Source: Selaginella tamariscina
Taxonomy: Eukaryota > Streptophyta > Lycopodiopsida > Selaginellales > Selaginellaceae
Assembly (NCBI GenBank): GCA_003024785.1
Contig: PUQB01000625.1
Span: 1 to 64,000 of the forward strand
Direction: 5' to 3'
DNA length: 64,000 nt
Shown: one piece after another, positions 11,169-23,417 of the stretch
How positions within the stretch are numbered: the first letter of the stretch is position 1
Layout: each line of letters starts with the position of its first letter
The notes under the pieces: generated by a model
What the model saw: only the letters and a program-made list of their open reading frames with translations
What the model was told of the DNA's origin: nothing
Database searches by the model: none
Program-made: the position numbers and the translations under genes

Positions 11169-12140
11169 TGTTATAGTTTTTACTATGACTCAACCCTTTA
11201 CTTTGGGGTTTGACTGTTGTTACCTACTGGATTATGTGACGAACCCTAGATGTAGAAGAAACAGGCCCGCATAGTGCACTTGGGTATCTAGTGATGGTCC
11301 GGCCGGGTGTCGTTAGGTATTTGCAAGAAACTCTAGGCGAAGCTAGCACTTCCATTTAGAGAACCCTCCCCCGTTTTGACGTTCCAGGTTAGGGTTCTTT
11401 GCAAATTATAGCTTGTCAAAATAAGGGTTAGGGACACCCTAGGGTTGACCTAACCCTAGGGTTGCCCTAACCCCACGTCCTAAACCCCCCCCTAGGGGTT
11501 AGGTTTAGGATTAGGTTAGGACAACCATTTTCTCTAAGGGCTGGCATTTCCGTGCCAGCCCACTTACTCATTTAGGTAAACAGGGGGGGGGGGTCCGTCA
11601 CATAAATAAGGTAGAGTATATGTAGTGAGGCTTCCTGGGTTCAAAAGAGAGCTCGTTAACCTCCTACCGGTGCAAGCTAAGCTTGTGTCGTCAAGGTGCA
11701 ACCCTCGTTGTGCCGCCCAAACTTCCACACGACAGGGGTACAACCCACCCTAGGGTTAGACTATCCTTATCGTTGGCAGGATCTTGCCTTTGAGAAGGGC
11801 ACGTCACTTCCAAGGAGTTAGTCAGATTCCTTGGTCCGAAAACCTGCTCGCAAGCTCAAAGGACATTGCCCGAGTTCACGTTCCGCAGAACTAGTGGTTG
11901 AGGCCTTGCTCCGGCCGCCTCAACCACGCCAAGCTAGGAACGACACCTAAAGCTCGGCTAGTCCGTGTATCCTGATTCACAAGGTGAGTCTTCGTGGACT
12001 TAGTCAGTTAGGGTTTAGTTCCTAAGGCTTGGGTTCCTAATACGGGTTACTTTACCAGATTCCGTGGGGTTTCCAGAGAGGGGATTCCAGGGTTGGCACC
12101 TGGCAAGCCGCCTTTGTGGCACCAGGTAAAAACTCTGACA
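11169..12140 (+). repeat. 5' LTR of element A, 972 bp
   Basis: It starts TGTTATAGTTTTTACTATGA and ends AAAACTCTGACA; the 3' LTR starts TGTCATAG, so one base of the end differs. It contains clusters of TAGGGTT words near 11450-11520 and a long G run at 11583-11593. Confidence 0.92.
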
Positions 12141-12142
12141 AT

Positions 12143-12154
12143 TGGTATCGGAGC
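12143..12154 (+). other. Primer-binding site of element A (initiator Met tRNA)
   Basis: TGGTATCGGAGC lies two bases inside the 5' LTR. It matches the usual plant retroelement site TGGTATCAGAGC with one difference. The same site occurs in reverse at 23404-23415 in B2. Confidence 0.9.
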
Positions 12155-12462
12155 AAGTTCTCTGCGGTCAGTAGGACTGCCTTAAGTCATAGGTGTTTCA
12201 ATGTTTAGATAACTCTAAATTCTTATACTCTATGCTTTCGGTTGACATGTCTGTATTCTGCGCAGAGAGTTTGATCCTGTGAGTTGTCAAACTTCGGAGA
12301 ACACTTGCTCAGTGAGTCGGCGTGAGATTCTAGGTATGTCCGAAAGTCTTATGCTAGTTAAGCTGATGTGTGTGGGTGTACAACCTGTGCAGGGTGTTTC
12401 CAACTTCACATTGGGAATATTCCAAGCATATTCTCCGAGTGTTGAAACTAGGGTTCAATACG

Positions 12463-14114
12463 ATGAGCAAGAGAAAGCAACCAGAGCCTGAGGCAGAGAG
12501 GGCTGTCGCAGAGGCTCAAAATGAGGAGATGGATGAGGCTGATCCAGGTCGACCCCCTAGGGTTAGACAACGACCTGGTTGGCGAGAAATAATGATGGAT
12601 GCCCTAAACGAACTTCGAGGGATGATGTTTGGGTTGAACGACCGAATCGATAATGTTGCCGTTCGGATTCCAACGAATACGCAGTGCCAGATGTTCCGCA
12701 ACCAGACACACGGAAAAAGAAGAAGAAGCATGACTCAGAGTCAGGTTCCTCTGAATCAGATTCTTCGACGGAAGTAGTGGTGGAGGTCCCAGTAAATTCA
12801 AACCGGTAAAGCCTTCGAATTTCATGGGTTCAAAGGATTACAAGGTTTTGGATGACTGGTTGTATGATATGGAAAGCTATTTCGAGGCTGCTTCCGTGAG
12901 AAAGACAGAAAAGGTTGCATGTGCCAAGCAGTTTCTTAAAGAAGAAGCTAAGACTTGGTGGCGAATTGTTGAAGGTGAACGTGGATACCGAAACAGCTGG
13001 AAGCACATGAAAAAGGAGATCAAAAAGCAGTATATGCCGGATGATCTCGGTTTGCGATTGCGTGCTGACCTGGCACTTTGTCAACAGGGAGTTCGGGGAA
13101 GTCCAATGGACCACGTTTATCGATTCGAAAGTGTACGGCGATTGGTGCCAAATATGAGCGATGATGAAGCTCGAAGTTGCTTCATGGCTAGCTTGAATGA
13201 GAAACGCGAAGGAAATCTTAAGGTACAAGCCACAAGCTATCGGGAATGTCAAGAGGCAGCTCAAAAGGTTGCTTATGGCATGTCGTTAGAAGACTTGTAC
13301 AAAGGGGAGGAAGCAAAACCTAAACCAAGGAGGTTTCCTCCAAAGTCTGGGTTCAGAAGGTTTGATAGGCGACCAGATCAATCGCCATCAATTCGAAGTG
13401 CAAGTCCCTTTGTGGCAGTTCCAAGTTTTCGGACACATCAAGACCCACCGGATTTCGGAAACCATTGGCGTTACCACCTCCTCAGCAGCCAAAGGATCGG
13501 CTCCAAAGTCTGCTCCCCCGCGTTCCGCAGGCGGGGTCGTGAAATGTTATAATTGTAACAAGCCTGGTCATTTTGCTAAAGAGTGTCCGGCACCCTCACA
13601 ACAATCAGGACATTTCAAGGCGATGGTAGAAGAGGAAGTTGCTGAACCAGAAACGCTTGAAGATCCGGAAGATGAGTCAGAAGAGGTAATGTTGTGCCAG
13701 ACACAATTCGCTATTCAAGACAAAACTGACCCTTTGCTATATTTGACAGGAAGGATACGAGGGGACCGAGTCCGAATGATGATCGATACTGGAGCAACAT
13801 ACAACTTCATATCGACTAGTCTAGCTCGTCGATTGAATTTGGATGTAATAAAGATGTGTGAAATAAAGATCAATTTTGGCAAAGGTTCTCAAAATACTAA
13901 TAATATAGCAAGGGCAGTTCCTGTCCAAATCAAAGATTGGAAGGCTAAGCTAGACTTAGTTGTCTTGAATATGACGGGGTTTGACTTTGTTTTGGGTATG
14001 GAATGGTTCCATAAACATGTAATCGAAATGAGGGGTTCCGGAGATAATCGAATCACGCTTGCAGCAGATAAAGAAGCCATTAGAAAAACACGCTCAAATG
14101 GAAACGCTAACTGA
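12463..14114 (+). CDS. gag and protease region of element A, frame-broken
   Basis: The likely gag start is the ATG at 12463 (MSKRKQPEPEAERAVAEAQN), after which the frame changes near 12780. The gag core continues from about 12824 (MGSKDYKVLDDWLYDMESYF, then LKEEAKTWWRIVEG) and changes frame again near 13500. A single CCHC zinc knuckle, CYNCNKPGHFAKEC, is at about 13545-13586. An aspartic protease follows with an intact active site MMIDTGATYNFIS at about 13777-13815 and the closing VLGMEWFHKH. Gag packages the RNA and the protease cleaves the polyprotein. Three frames within one gag suggest one-base indels; whether these are true mutations or assembly errors cannot be told here. Confidence 0.85.
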
Positions 14115-14180
14115 TAAGGATTGGAATCCTATGTTCCTTACCTTAACTCAGTTGCGTAAGCAGTTAGACATCGGGAACGT

Positions 14181-17115
14181 GTGTTTCTTGCAATGGTTTT
14201 GGATACTGGTGAAGTCAAAATAGGAGATGGTCAAGAATGTTCCGAACCTATTTTGGAAGTCTTGAACATGTTTAAGGATGTGTTGCCAGAAGACTTGCCG
14301 CCGAGTTACCTCCACGTCGAGTTGTGGACCACAGATAGAGATTTTGCCAGGTTCGTCTCCACCGGCAAGAGCCCCATATCGGTTGAATCCTCAAGAGTTA
14401 GTAGAATTGAAGAGACAGCTGACAGAATTGATGGTCGAGGACACATTCGACCTAGTCGATCCATATGGTGCACCTATCTTGTTTGTAATGAAAAAGGATG
14501 GTACGATGCGAATGTGTGTGGACTATCGAGCACTGAACGCGATAACTATCAAAAATAAGTATCCTCTTCCACGAGTGGACGACTTATTTGATAGGCTATC
14601 AAAAGCAAAGTATTTTTCAAGAATAGACTTGAGATCGGGGTACCATCAGATTCGGGTAGCAGAGAATGACATTGAGAAGACCGCTTTTCGAACGCGTTAT
14701 GGATCATTTGAGTTTCTAGTCTTGCCATTCGGGTTGTGCAATGCTCCAGCAACTTTTTGCACAATGATGGATGATGTGTTTAGAGACTATCTAGACGAGT
14801 TCGTAGTGGTGTATATTGATGACATTCTGATTTTCAGTTCGACAATTGAGAACATGTGGAACACTTAGAAAAAGTGTTTCAGAGGTTGAGAGAGAACCAG
14901 TTGTATGCTAAAGAAAGCAAGTGCGCATTTGGTCAAACCAAGATAGATTTCTTGGGACACTTGATCTCAGGTGGGGAGGTTGCCATGGACCCAAAGAAAA
15001 TTCAAGCTATTACTGAGTGGATGACTTTAAAAGACGTGCATGAAGTTAGATCATTTCTTGGTCTGACAGGGTATTACCGAAGATTCATAAAGGGTTACTC
15101 GGAAATAGCGGCCCCATTGACAGATCTTACGAAAAACATTCCATGGCATTGGACTCCAGAGTGCCAACGTGCGTTCGTCAAACTCAAAGAGGCTATCTCT
15201 TCTGAGCCAGTTTTGCAGTTGCCCATCTTTGAAGATCCCTTTGAAGTAGAATGTGACGCTTCCGACTTTGCAATTGGTGGTGTATTGCAACAAAAGGACA
15301 TCCAGTGTCCTTTTCTCGAAGAAGTTAGATGCCGCGCAAACTCGATGGCCTACTCACGAAAAGGAGATGTATGCTATTGTTGCTTCCTTGGAGTATTGGC
15401 GTCATTATCTTCCAAGTCATGGCACTGTGGTTTGGACAGATAGTGTAACTCTAAGGTATTTTGAAACGCAGCCGAAGCTATCCAAAGTATGCTAGATGGC
15501 AGCAGAAGTTGGCACGATTTCAGCCTGAAATCAACATAAGGCGGGAAAGGACAATGTGGTAGCTGATGCACTCAGTAGAAAGGGTCATCTTCGTATTATG
15601 TCAGCACCCGTGTCAACTTTGGTGGATGAATTTGTGACGGCGTATCCTCAGGACAAGTTTGCAAGGAGCTTTGAGCCTGGTGGCAAAGAGGAAACAAGTT
15701 CATCAATTACGAAGAGATGGTAATATTCCAGCAGGAATAGAAAGTCGAATGGATGCACTCAAACAGGCATTTTGCAGTACGAGATGGAGTTCTTTATTAT
15801 AAAGAAAAGAGACTCTATGTTCCAGAAGGGACATGGAGGGAGAGGCTGTTAAGAGAGCATCACGACGTTCCTTTGGCAGGCATGGTGGAAGGCATAACGT
15901 TGGCTTTGTTGAAACAGGGATTCTATTGGGGGTATGATAGATGTTGCCAAGTATGTCAAGACATGCCCCACATGTCAACAAGTAAAGAGTCGATCGCAAA
16001 AACGAGCTGGGAAGTTACAATGTATACCGATTCCAGAGCGGCCATTTCAAAGTGTTACTTTGGACTTTATCATGGGATTGCCAAAATCTTGTGGTTTAAT
16101 GCTCATGGTGGTAGTCGATCGTTTTCAAAGGTTGCTCATTTCATTCCAACTGTAGAGACAGTGAATGCAATTCAAGCAGAAGTTGTTCTTCCACGAAGTA
16201 AGAGTGCGGGCTACCGGAAACGATGATCTCAGATCGGGATCCTCGTTTACTGGAAGTTTTGGGGAACGTTTTAAGCAATTTGGACGATGCTGAGTTAGTA
16301 CGGCTTATCATCCACAAACGGATGGTCAGACGGAGAGGGTGAACCGACAAGTCGAGGACTATCTCAGATGCTATGTTCAAGGTGATCAACTTGATTGGGC
16401 TGAACACTTAGATATGGCTGAGATATGTTACAATAACTCGATGCACACTGCAATCGGATGTAGCCCGATGGAAGTGTTAACTGGGAATAAGGGTGGTATT
16501 CCTCAGAGTATGGTGTTACCGAAAGACGATAGCAATCGAGTTCCATCTGTAGCAGAGTTCACGGGACAATTGTATCGAACATGGGAAGCTGCTCGTCAAG
16601 CGATGGCTGCAGCACAGGAAAGGTATCGTCAGCAGTACGATAAGCATCGGCGGGATGTAGAGTATCAGGTTGGGGATATGGTATTGTTGAGTACCAAAAA
16701 CCTGAAGGTTCCAACGACTCTTTCGAGGAAGTTTCTATCGCACTACATAGGTCCATACAAGGTGGTGAAGCAAGTAGGGAAAGTGGCTTATGAGTTGGAT
16801 CTTCCTCCAGAGTTGGGAACAATACACAATGTGTTTCATGTCAATTTGCTCGAGCCATTCCACAAAGATGAGAAACATCCGCAAAGATATGAAAACTTAC
16901 GTCCGCCCCCTGAGCTGGTTCATGAAGGTACGGAGTACGAAGTCGAATCCATATTGGGCAAAAGGAAGGTTTATGGACCGCGAAAACGTAAGTTTGAGTA
17001 TCTCGTCAAATGGAAAGGCTATCCAGCGTGCGAATCGACATGGGAACCATTGGAGAATCTACAAAACGCGATGGAGTTGGTGAATGAGTTTGAGGCAAGG
17101 TCTCAAACTAATTAA
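14181..17115 (+). CDS. pol of element A: RT, RNase H, integrase, C-terminal chromodomain (frame-broken)
   Basis: RT motifs run from about 14400 to 14850: [47 protein letters not shown] and the YIDD active site at about 14812. RNase H follows ([16 protein letters not shown] near 15247). The integrase His-His/Cys-Cys zinc finger has [10 protein letters not shown] and CPTCQQ (15860-15985). The core shows the first Asp in [10 protein letters not shown], the second in ISDRDPRL near 16225, and the downstream Glu in QVEDYLRCY. The last frame (16339-17115) ends in a chromodomain with [18 protein letters not shown], stopping at 17115. Chromodomains direct integration to marked chromatin in this Ty3/gypsy branch. 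At least five frame changes interrupt the gene, so the copy as written is not translatable end to end. Confidence 0.9.
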
Positions 17116-17479
17116 GGAATAAAGTTATTTCTTCTTAACCTAGGGGCCGACAGACAACATTAACTAGAGGCCTCCGATATAAATTCTAGTTAACTAAAAG
17201 AAATTAACTAACTTGTTGTCTGTGTCGGGTGACAGACTTTGCAGACGTGCAAAAGGTCTCCAAATGACTTCTTGTCGCAGGTGGTACCTCCGGCAGCTGA
17301 GTTCTCACTCAGTGAACGACGGTTCTGAAGTATTTGGCTTCGCGTAATGCAAGGGGGGTAATAAAACTTGTGAACTTTTTGCTGACTCCGCATAGAGTGA
17401 TTAGCGTTAGTTTTCAGTTAATTTTTCCTAACCTAGTCTAGTCTTGGAGTTAGACGTCAACGAGGACGTTGACATTTTC

Positions 17480-17493
17480 AAAGGCGGGGAGTG
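17480..17493 (+). other. Polypurine tract of element A
   Basis: AAAGGCGGGGAGTG immediately precedes the TGTCATAG start of the 3' LTR. Its mirror copy lies beside the B2 3' LTR at about 19685-19698. Confidence 0.8.
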
Positions 17494-19121
17494 TGTCATA
17501 GTTTTTACTATGACTCGACCCTTTACTTTGGGGTTTGACTGTTGTTACCTACTGGATTATGTGACGAACCCTAGATGTAGAAGAAACAGGCCCGCATAGT
17601 GCACTTGGGTATCTAGTGATGGTCCGGCCGGGTGTCGTTAGGTATTTGCAAGAAACTCTAGGCGAAGCTAGCACTTCCATTTAGAGAACCCTCCCCCGTT
17701 TTGACGTTCCAGGTTAGGGTTCTTTGCAAATTATAGCTTGTCAAAATAAGGGTTAGGGACACCCCTAGGGTTGACCTAACCCTAGGGTTGCCCTAACCCC
17801 ACGTCCTAAACCCCCCCCTAGGGGTTAGGTTTAGGATTAGGTTAGGACAACCATTTTCTCTAAGGGCTGGCATTTCCGTGCCAGCCCACTTACTCACTTA
17901 GGTAAACAGGGGGGGGGGGTCCGTCACATAAATAAGGTAGAGTATATGTAGTGAGGCTCCTGGGTTCTGTCAAGCCACGATCCAGGAACCAGGAAGGAAC
18001 AGGATTCCAAGGACAGGAAGGCCTGACTCAGGAACAGGACCGAGAGCAGGACAAACTAGGAATAGGAACAGGATGGATCTAGGAGCAAACAGGATCAGGA
18101 TAGGATCCGAGAGCAAGACAGGAAAGCACGGATAGGATCCGGGAGCAAGACAGGAACAGGACAGGATCCAGGAGCAGGACAGATCTAGGAACAGGACAGA
18201 AATAGGAGCGAGACAGGAACAGGACAGGAAACAAGACAAGAACAAGACAAGACAAGATTGATCGTAGTAAGACTGTGTTGATAGTAACTGATTGTACAAC
18301 AATTAGGTCGGAGCTTTATGCTCACAACTCCAAGAGCTAATCTAGGCATGCATGCAAAATGGTTGCATGCATGCAAAAGTGATTGCATGCATGCAGAGGC
18401 TAAGATGAGTCCACATGTCCCTTATCCTCTAGGCATATCCTGTGGCATATCCTGTAGGAATATCTGCAACCGAATCCTGTGTCCAGAATCCTGGTAGGAA
18501 TATCCTGTAGGAAAATCCTGCAACCCATATCCTGTATCCGGAATCCTGTAGGAAAGTCCTGCAACCCATGTCTTGTATCCGGAATCCTGTATTCTGTATC
18601 GGGTCGTGACAGGTTCAAGAGAGAGCTCGTTAACCTCCTACCGGTGCAAGCTAAGCTTGTGTCGTCAAGGTGCAACCCTCCGTTGTGCCGCCCAAACTTC
18701 CACACGACAGGGGTACAACCCACCCTAGGGTTAGGCTATCCTTATCGTTGGCAGGATCTTGCCTTTGAGATAGGGGCACGTCACTTCCAAGGAGTTAGTC
18801 AGATTCCTTGGTCCGAAAACCTGCCCGCAAGCTCAAAGACATTGCCCGAGTTCACGTTCCACAGAACTAGTGGTTGAGGCCTTGCTCCGGCCGCCTCAAC
18901 CACGCCAAGCTAGGAACGACACCTAAAGCTCGGCTAGTCCGTGTATCCTAATCCACAAGGTGAGTCTTGTTCGTGGGCTTAGTCAGTTAAGGGTTTGAGT
19001 TCCTAAGGCTTGGGTTCCTAATACGGGTTATTTTACCAGATTCCGTGGGGTTTCCAGAGAGGGGATTCCAGGGTTGGCACCTGGCAAGCCGCCTTTGTGG
19101 CACCAGGTAAAAACTCTAACA
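17494..19121 (+). repeat. 3' LTR of element A, interrupted by a solo D LTR
   Basis: Pieces 17494-17967 and 18617-19121 add to 979 bp and match 11169-12140 closely. The break carries the D-family solo LTR plus its 5-bp duplication. Confidence 0.92.
17968..18611 (-). repeat. Solo LTR of family D, 644 bp, innermost insertion
   Basis: It begins TGTCAAGCCACGATCC and ends GGGTCGTGACA on the plus strand, matching 773-1274 and 34017-34619. A perfect 5-bp duplication GGTTC flanks it (17963-17967 and 18612-18616). The uninterrupted target is seen in the 5' LTR of A near 11633. No D interior sequence is present, so it arose by LTR-LTR recombination. Confidence 0.95.
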
Positions 19122-19684
19122 CCTGTCGTCTGGAAGTTAGGGCGGTACAACAAAGGGTTGTACCTTAACGACACAAGCTGAAGCTTGCACCGACAAAAGA
19201 GCAACAAACTCAGTCATGAACCCAGGAGCTCTCCTACGTATACTCTACCTTATTTAGTACGGAGCCCCCCCCTCTTTCCTGTATGTATTAGTGGGCTGGC
19301 ACTAAATGCCAGCCCCTTAGTTAATGAGATGAGTTTGCACACTAACCCCTACCCCTAAACCCTAAACCAAGGGGTGGGGTTTTAGGGCGTGGGTTAGGGC
19401 AACCCTAGGGTTAGGTTAACCCTAGGGGTTCCTAACCCTATTTAACATGCCAAACTCATCTTAACTAAGACGTCAAAATCGGGGGTGGGTTTTCTAGAAG
19501 GTAAGTGCTACCTTCGCTTAGAGTTTCTCACGACATTTAAAGATAGCCGGCCGGACTACCCCTAAACACCTAAGTGCACAAGCAGGGCTGTTTCTCACAC
19601 ATCTAGGGTCCATCAACATAGTACAGTAGGTAACAACAGTCAACGTCCAAAGTAAAGGGTCGAGTCATAGTAAAAACTATGACA

Positions 19685-22600
19685 CACTCCCGCCTTTTGA
19701 AAATGTCAACGTCCTCGTTGACGTCCAACTCCAAGACTAGATAATGCTAGAAAAAAATTAACCAAAACTAACATATCACTTTATGTGGAGTCAGCCAAAA
19801 GTTCACATAAGTTTATTACCCCCTTGTATTACGCAAAACCAAGTACTTCATAACCGTCGTTCACTGAGTTGTAAACCCAGCTGCCAGAGGCACAACCTGC
19901 GACATGAAGTCACCTGGAGACCTTTTGCACGTCTGCAAAGTCTGTCACCCGACGCACATAACACTGGTTAATTTCTTTACTTAACTAAAATTTATATTGG
20001 AGGCTTCTAGTTAGTGTTGTTGCCGGCCCCTTGGTTAATAAGAAAAAAGACTTGCTTTATTCCTTAATATTAAATGTTGTTGACGACCTCTGTCGTCTAA
20101 CACACAACAGGCACTTCTCAAATGCTTGACCAAACACCTTCACATTTCTTTGATTTCCAATGGTCCCACATGTACGATATTATAGCTTACTTCTCTGCAT
20201 CCCTCGGTGTTCTCATTACCCTTTTCATAAGGGTCTGCTACTATACCTATCTCTCATTAGTATACTTTTATCGGAATCAAGTTCTTTTCCGATATAAGAG
20301 TACAAATCGTAAACCCTGTTCTTTGTAAACATGTCAATCTGGCCAGAGGCGATCACAGAGGCGCATGGCTGTACACATGTATACAACAAGGTCTTACCAA
20401 TCTACCAACTGCCATTTCACTTGGTGTGTTATTAACATAAATTTATTCCCGATAGGAATCAAATTCAGTCAAATCCGCGACCAAGTGTGATAGCCTTACC
20501 ATTTGTCCTTTGCAACCATCTTTGTACTCTTCATAACACTGACCAGTTCAGGACCAGATAAGCTAACATACCTTTCTTACAAACTAATGTGGAAACCAGG
20601 AAATTCAACCCACCTCTAGTGCCTCAATCGATAATATTTAAATAACACGTCTCTTAATTGTCACTCTCATTGTACTCATTCTTTTAAAGAGCACAACATA
20701 CTAGGTGCCATTCAATAATTCCTAACTCTTTATCTCACTAAGTTTAAAATACCAAATTTTAAGACTTAGTTTCCACGATAAGAGTCTAGAAACTGCACGC
20801 CTTCATAACATTATATTTATTTCCAACTCTTAAACTGATTTTGTAAATGTTTCTTAACACTATACCAAAGTATAACATTTTCACTAATTGAAGCAACTAG
20901 TGTTTTTGATAAACATCTTTTAAAACTAATCCTTATTCCATAAACAATTGTAATTTGATATTGATACTCTTGAATGGACAATGATCGTTTTAACATTCAA
21001 ATCCTAAGTTTATTAACTAGTTGTTATACTAGTGAATATAAATTATAATCATATCAATATATCAAAATGCTACAACTATAATATAGACATGGTCTTAGTT
21101 TACAATGAACCGAACTTGAGTTTTTGAATGGACATATAATTTATGACAGTATTCCGAGGAACTTGTTCAGAGACTGAGAGAATCATGAACTAGTGTCTGA
21201 TTCATCTAATTGATTCATTAAGATATTAACCTCCACATAAATATTATCATAACACTGAAGTGTTATATCAACTTCATGTTTTAGTCATACCTTATAACTC
21301 AATAGATCTCCCCAAACATGATAAAATATCTAGTTTAGTACATTGAACTAAGATACATTATTCACTTTAGACACCTAGCAATCTAGAAGTGTCACATTGC
21401 CCCTCAAGCATGTATTGAAAAATGTCTCATTTCTCAACTAACTTGAAAACACGTTTCAAGTTATAACACTAAGGTAGTGCCTTACCAAAGTGTCAGACTC
21501 AAATCCACTGAGTCTTTATATTATATGATTACGGCCACCTCATGTGATCATAATCAAGTTTCATATTGAGTGCTCCAAATCAATATTGAAGAGATATCAT
21601 ACCATACTTTGACAAGTCATTTATAACCAATCTTGAAAAGATTGTCACAAATTCTGCAAAGTTTAAAATATAAATATCTCAAACAGATGAGGTGATAGAA
21701 AAACCTCATATTCTCGAACCAGATATGGACGAACCTTGAACTACAATCATCAAGAAGGGACACCATCTTCTTGAGCTAATCCGCTACACAATATCATACT
21801 TACAAGAAATTAACCAACTCAAGGAACATCATCAAACCTTGAGATAGAACTAACAACTAACCCAAGGAATACAATCAACCTTGAGTCAAGAATAGTTCTA
21901 TTTTTCAATATTCTGAAAGATTGAAGATACATACTTTATTTGTTTTTTAAGTGCCCACATTTTCGACCATGAGCAGAGTCAAAAACCGTCTTTTGAATAA
22001 TCGTATTCGACTCTAAAATAAAATTGATATTGAAAATCAATATCAACTTTCAATTCTCATCGAACACCGACTCTCTGAGGAGGTACATGCACTTAAACCT
22101 CAAAAATGTATACCCGACTAACTTCCGACTCATTTGACACCACCACACATAACTTATTAAACTTAGCAAGTTTCCTTACTAGTCAATAAGCAGAGTGGAG
22201 AATCCCAAATCATGCTCTTCCTAACCAAGGAATCACCTTTGTTCAAGAGCTTATCCCCACATTGCAAACAACATTACAGATTTCAAGATTAAAGAGTTAA
22301 CAATGAAAATGCACGAGTGTGCGCCAAACGCCTTCACTATGCAAGTCCTTATTACTCAGTAAACTGAAAATGTAAACGTAGTTTCCAACATTACTCTTTC
22401 TGATAGATCATGCCATCTATCCCAAAAGTTGCATTGATAGGGATGCAACATTAAATCCGTCTACTGCCAAAATATATTATTCTATCCCATTCTTAAGATC
22501 CACATGAGATAACTTCATAATCAAGTTAGTTGAGTTAGCTAACTTGAATACAAAGTGCGCGCCTACAACCAACTAAGGTTTCAAGTTGTACTTTGTTCAA

Positions 22601-23417
22601 ATCAAACGACTTGAACTTAGTAAACTATTTCACCTAATGTTACTTGCAGCTAGCGTCATCAAAGTATTACGTCCATCGGACAATACTTTGATTACATTGG
22701 ATCTTCGAACCAACTGCTTAACATATTCATCATATGTTAATATTCGACATTCCGTTGTATTATAAGTTCATCACCATAGTCTGCTTCTAGAGTTACACTC
22801 TCGGAAACATGCACTATAATAAGAGCTTATTTTACACTTTATGTCAAAATGTAGTGTTCATTCTTATGTTTGAATATGCCCCTTCTCCCGAAGTCAAAGA
22901 TGCACTTCTGAACATAAGTCTTTCCCCGTTTGAACACTAGTTGGACGATATTGAATCTTGACCTAAGCCAAAACTCAATGGACATAGTCATGTTCTCAAA
23001 TCATGTGTTATCCCAAATTCAAACACCTTAAAGAAAAAGAAAAATTTTCAATAATGTGTAGAATAGGATATCACAAGGCCCATTCACAAGACTTAGTTTG
23101 TAAGCCAGAACAAACTAACATGCCTTGTCTTGTGGAAGTAATGGTAAAGTAACCTGGACAACCATAAGGTAAAATAACCTGGCATACAACTTGGAAGTTG
23201 ACTTCCAAGTGCTACCTTCTAAGTCCATAACCCACACCCACTTATGAAGTAGGTGTACTCTGAAGAGTTATAGATCTCAGGACCAACTCTCCACGCAGAA
23301 TTCAGACATTAGCCGAAAGTGATAGAGTACTTCAAGAATTTAGAACTAACTAAACCCTAAAATACACTACACTTTAGGTAGTCCTACTGACCGCAGAGAA
23401 TAGGCTCCGATACCAAT
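19685..23417 (-). other. Interior of B2: no recognisable coding sequence
   Basis: The part next to the 3' LTR (19685-20100) mirrors the 3' untranslated region of element A, including the Cys/Pro-like GTCGGGTGACAGACTTTGCA motif. The part next to the primer site (23200-23417) mirrors A's 5' leader. Between them is AT-rich DNA with no gag, protease, RT or integrase motif on either strand. The longest frame, plus 20122-20328, starts MLDQTPSHFFDF and has no known motif. Confidence 0.75.

Larger units (their letters stand above)
11169..19121 (+). mobile_element. Ty3/gypsy chromodomain retrotransposon A
   Basis: A complete-layout element: 5' LTR, tRNA primer site, gag, protease, RT, RNase H, integrase, chromodomain, polypurine tract, 3' LTR. 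A perfect 5-bp duplication CCTGT flanks it (11164-11168 and 19122-19126), inserted in the LTR of B2. The two LTRs differ at only a handful of positions by eye, so insertion is recent relative to its hosts. Reading frames are broken at several points. Subtracting the nested solo LTR, native length is about 7.3 kb. Confidence 0.93.
9929..19684 (-). repeat. 3' LTR of B2, split by element A (9929-11168 and 19127-19684)
   Basis: The two pieces join at the CCTGT duplication flanking element A to give a 1.8-kb LTR matching 23418-25123 and 28610-30367. It holds two tandem copies of a 68-bp unit (10080-10147 and 10148-10215, starting GACTTAGGGTTTAGCCTAAG), whereas the partner LTR at 23418 has one. Telomere-like CCCTAAACCCTAAACC occurs near 19362. 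Confidence 0.88.

Noticed and set aside
10911..11213. Plus-strand 100-codon frame, also seen at 24443-24802 and 29611-29892
   Set aside because: It recurs only because it lies in B-family LTRs; no motif, and frames differ among copies.
12830..13264. 144-codon minus-strand frame
   Set aside because: Antisense to the gag core of element A.
20122..20328. Plus-strand frame in B2 with hydrophobic segment
   Set aside because: Opposite to the element's direction, short, no homology recognised; likely chance in AT-rich DNA.
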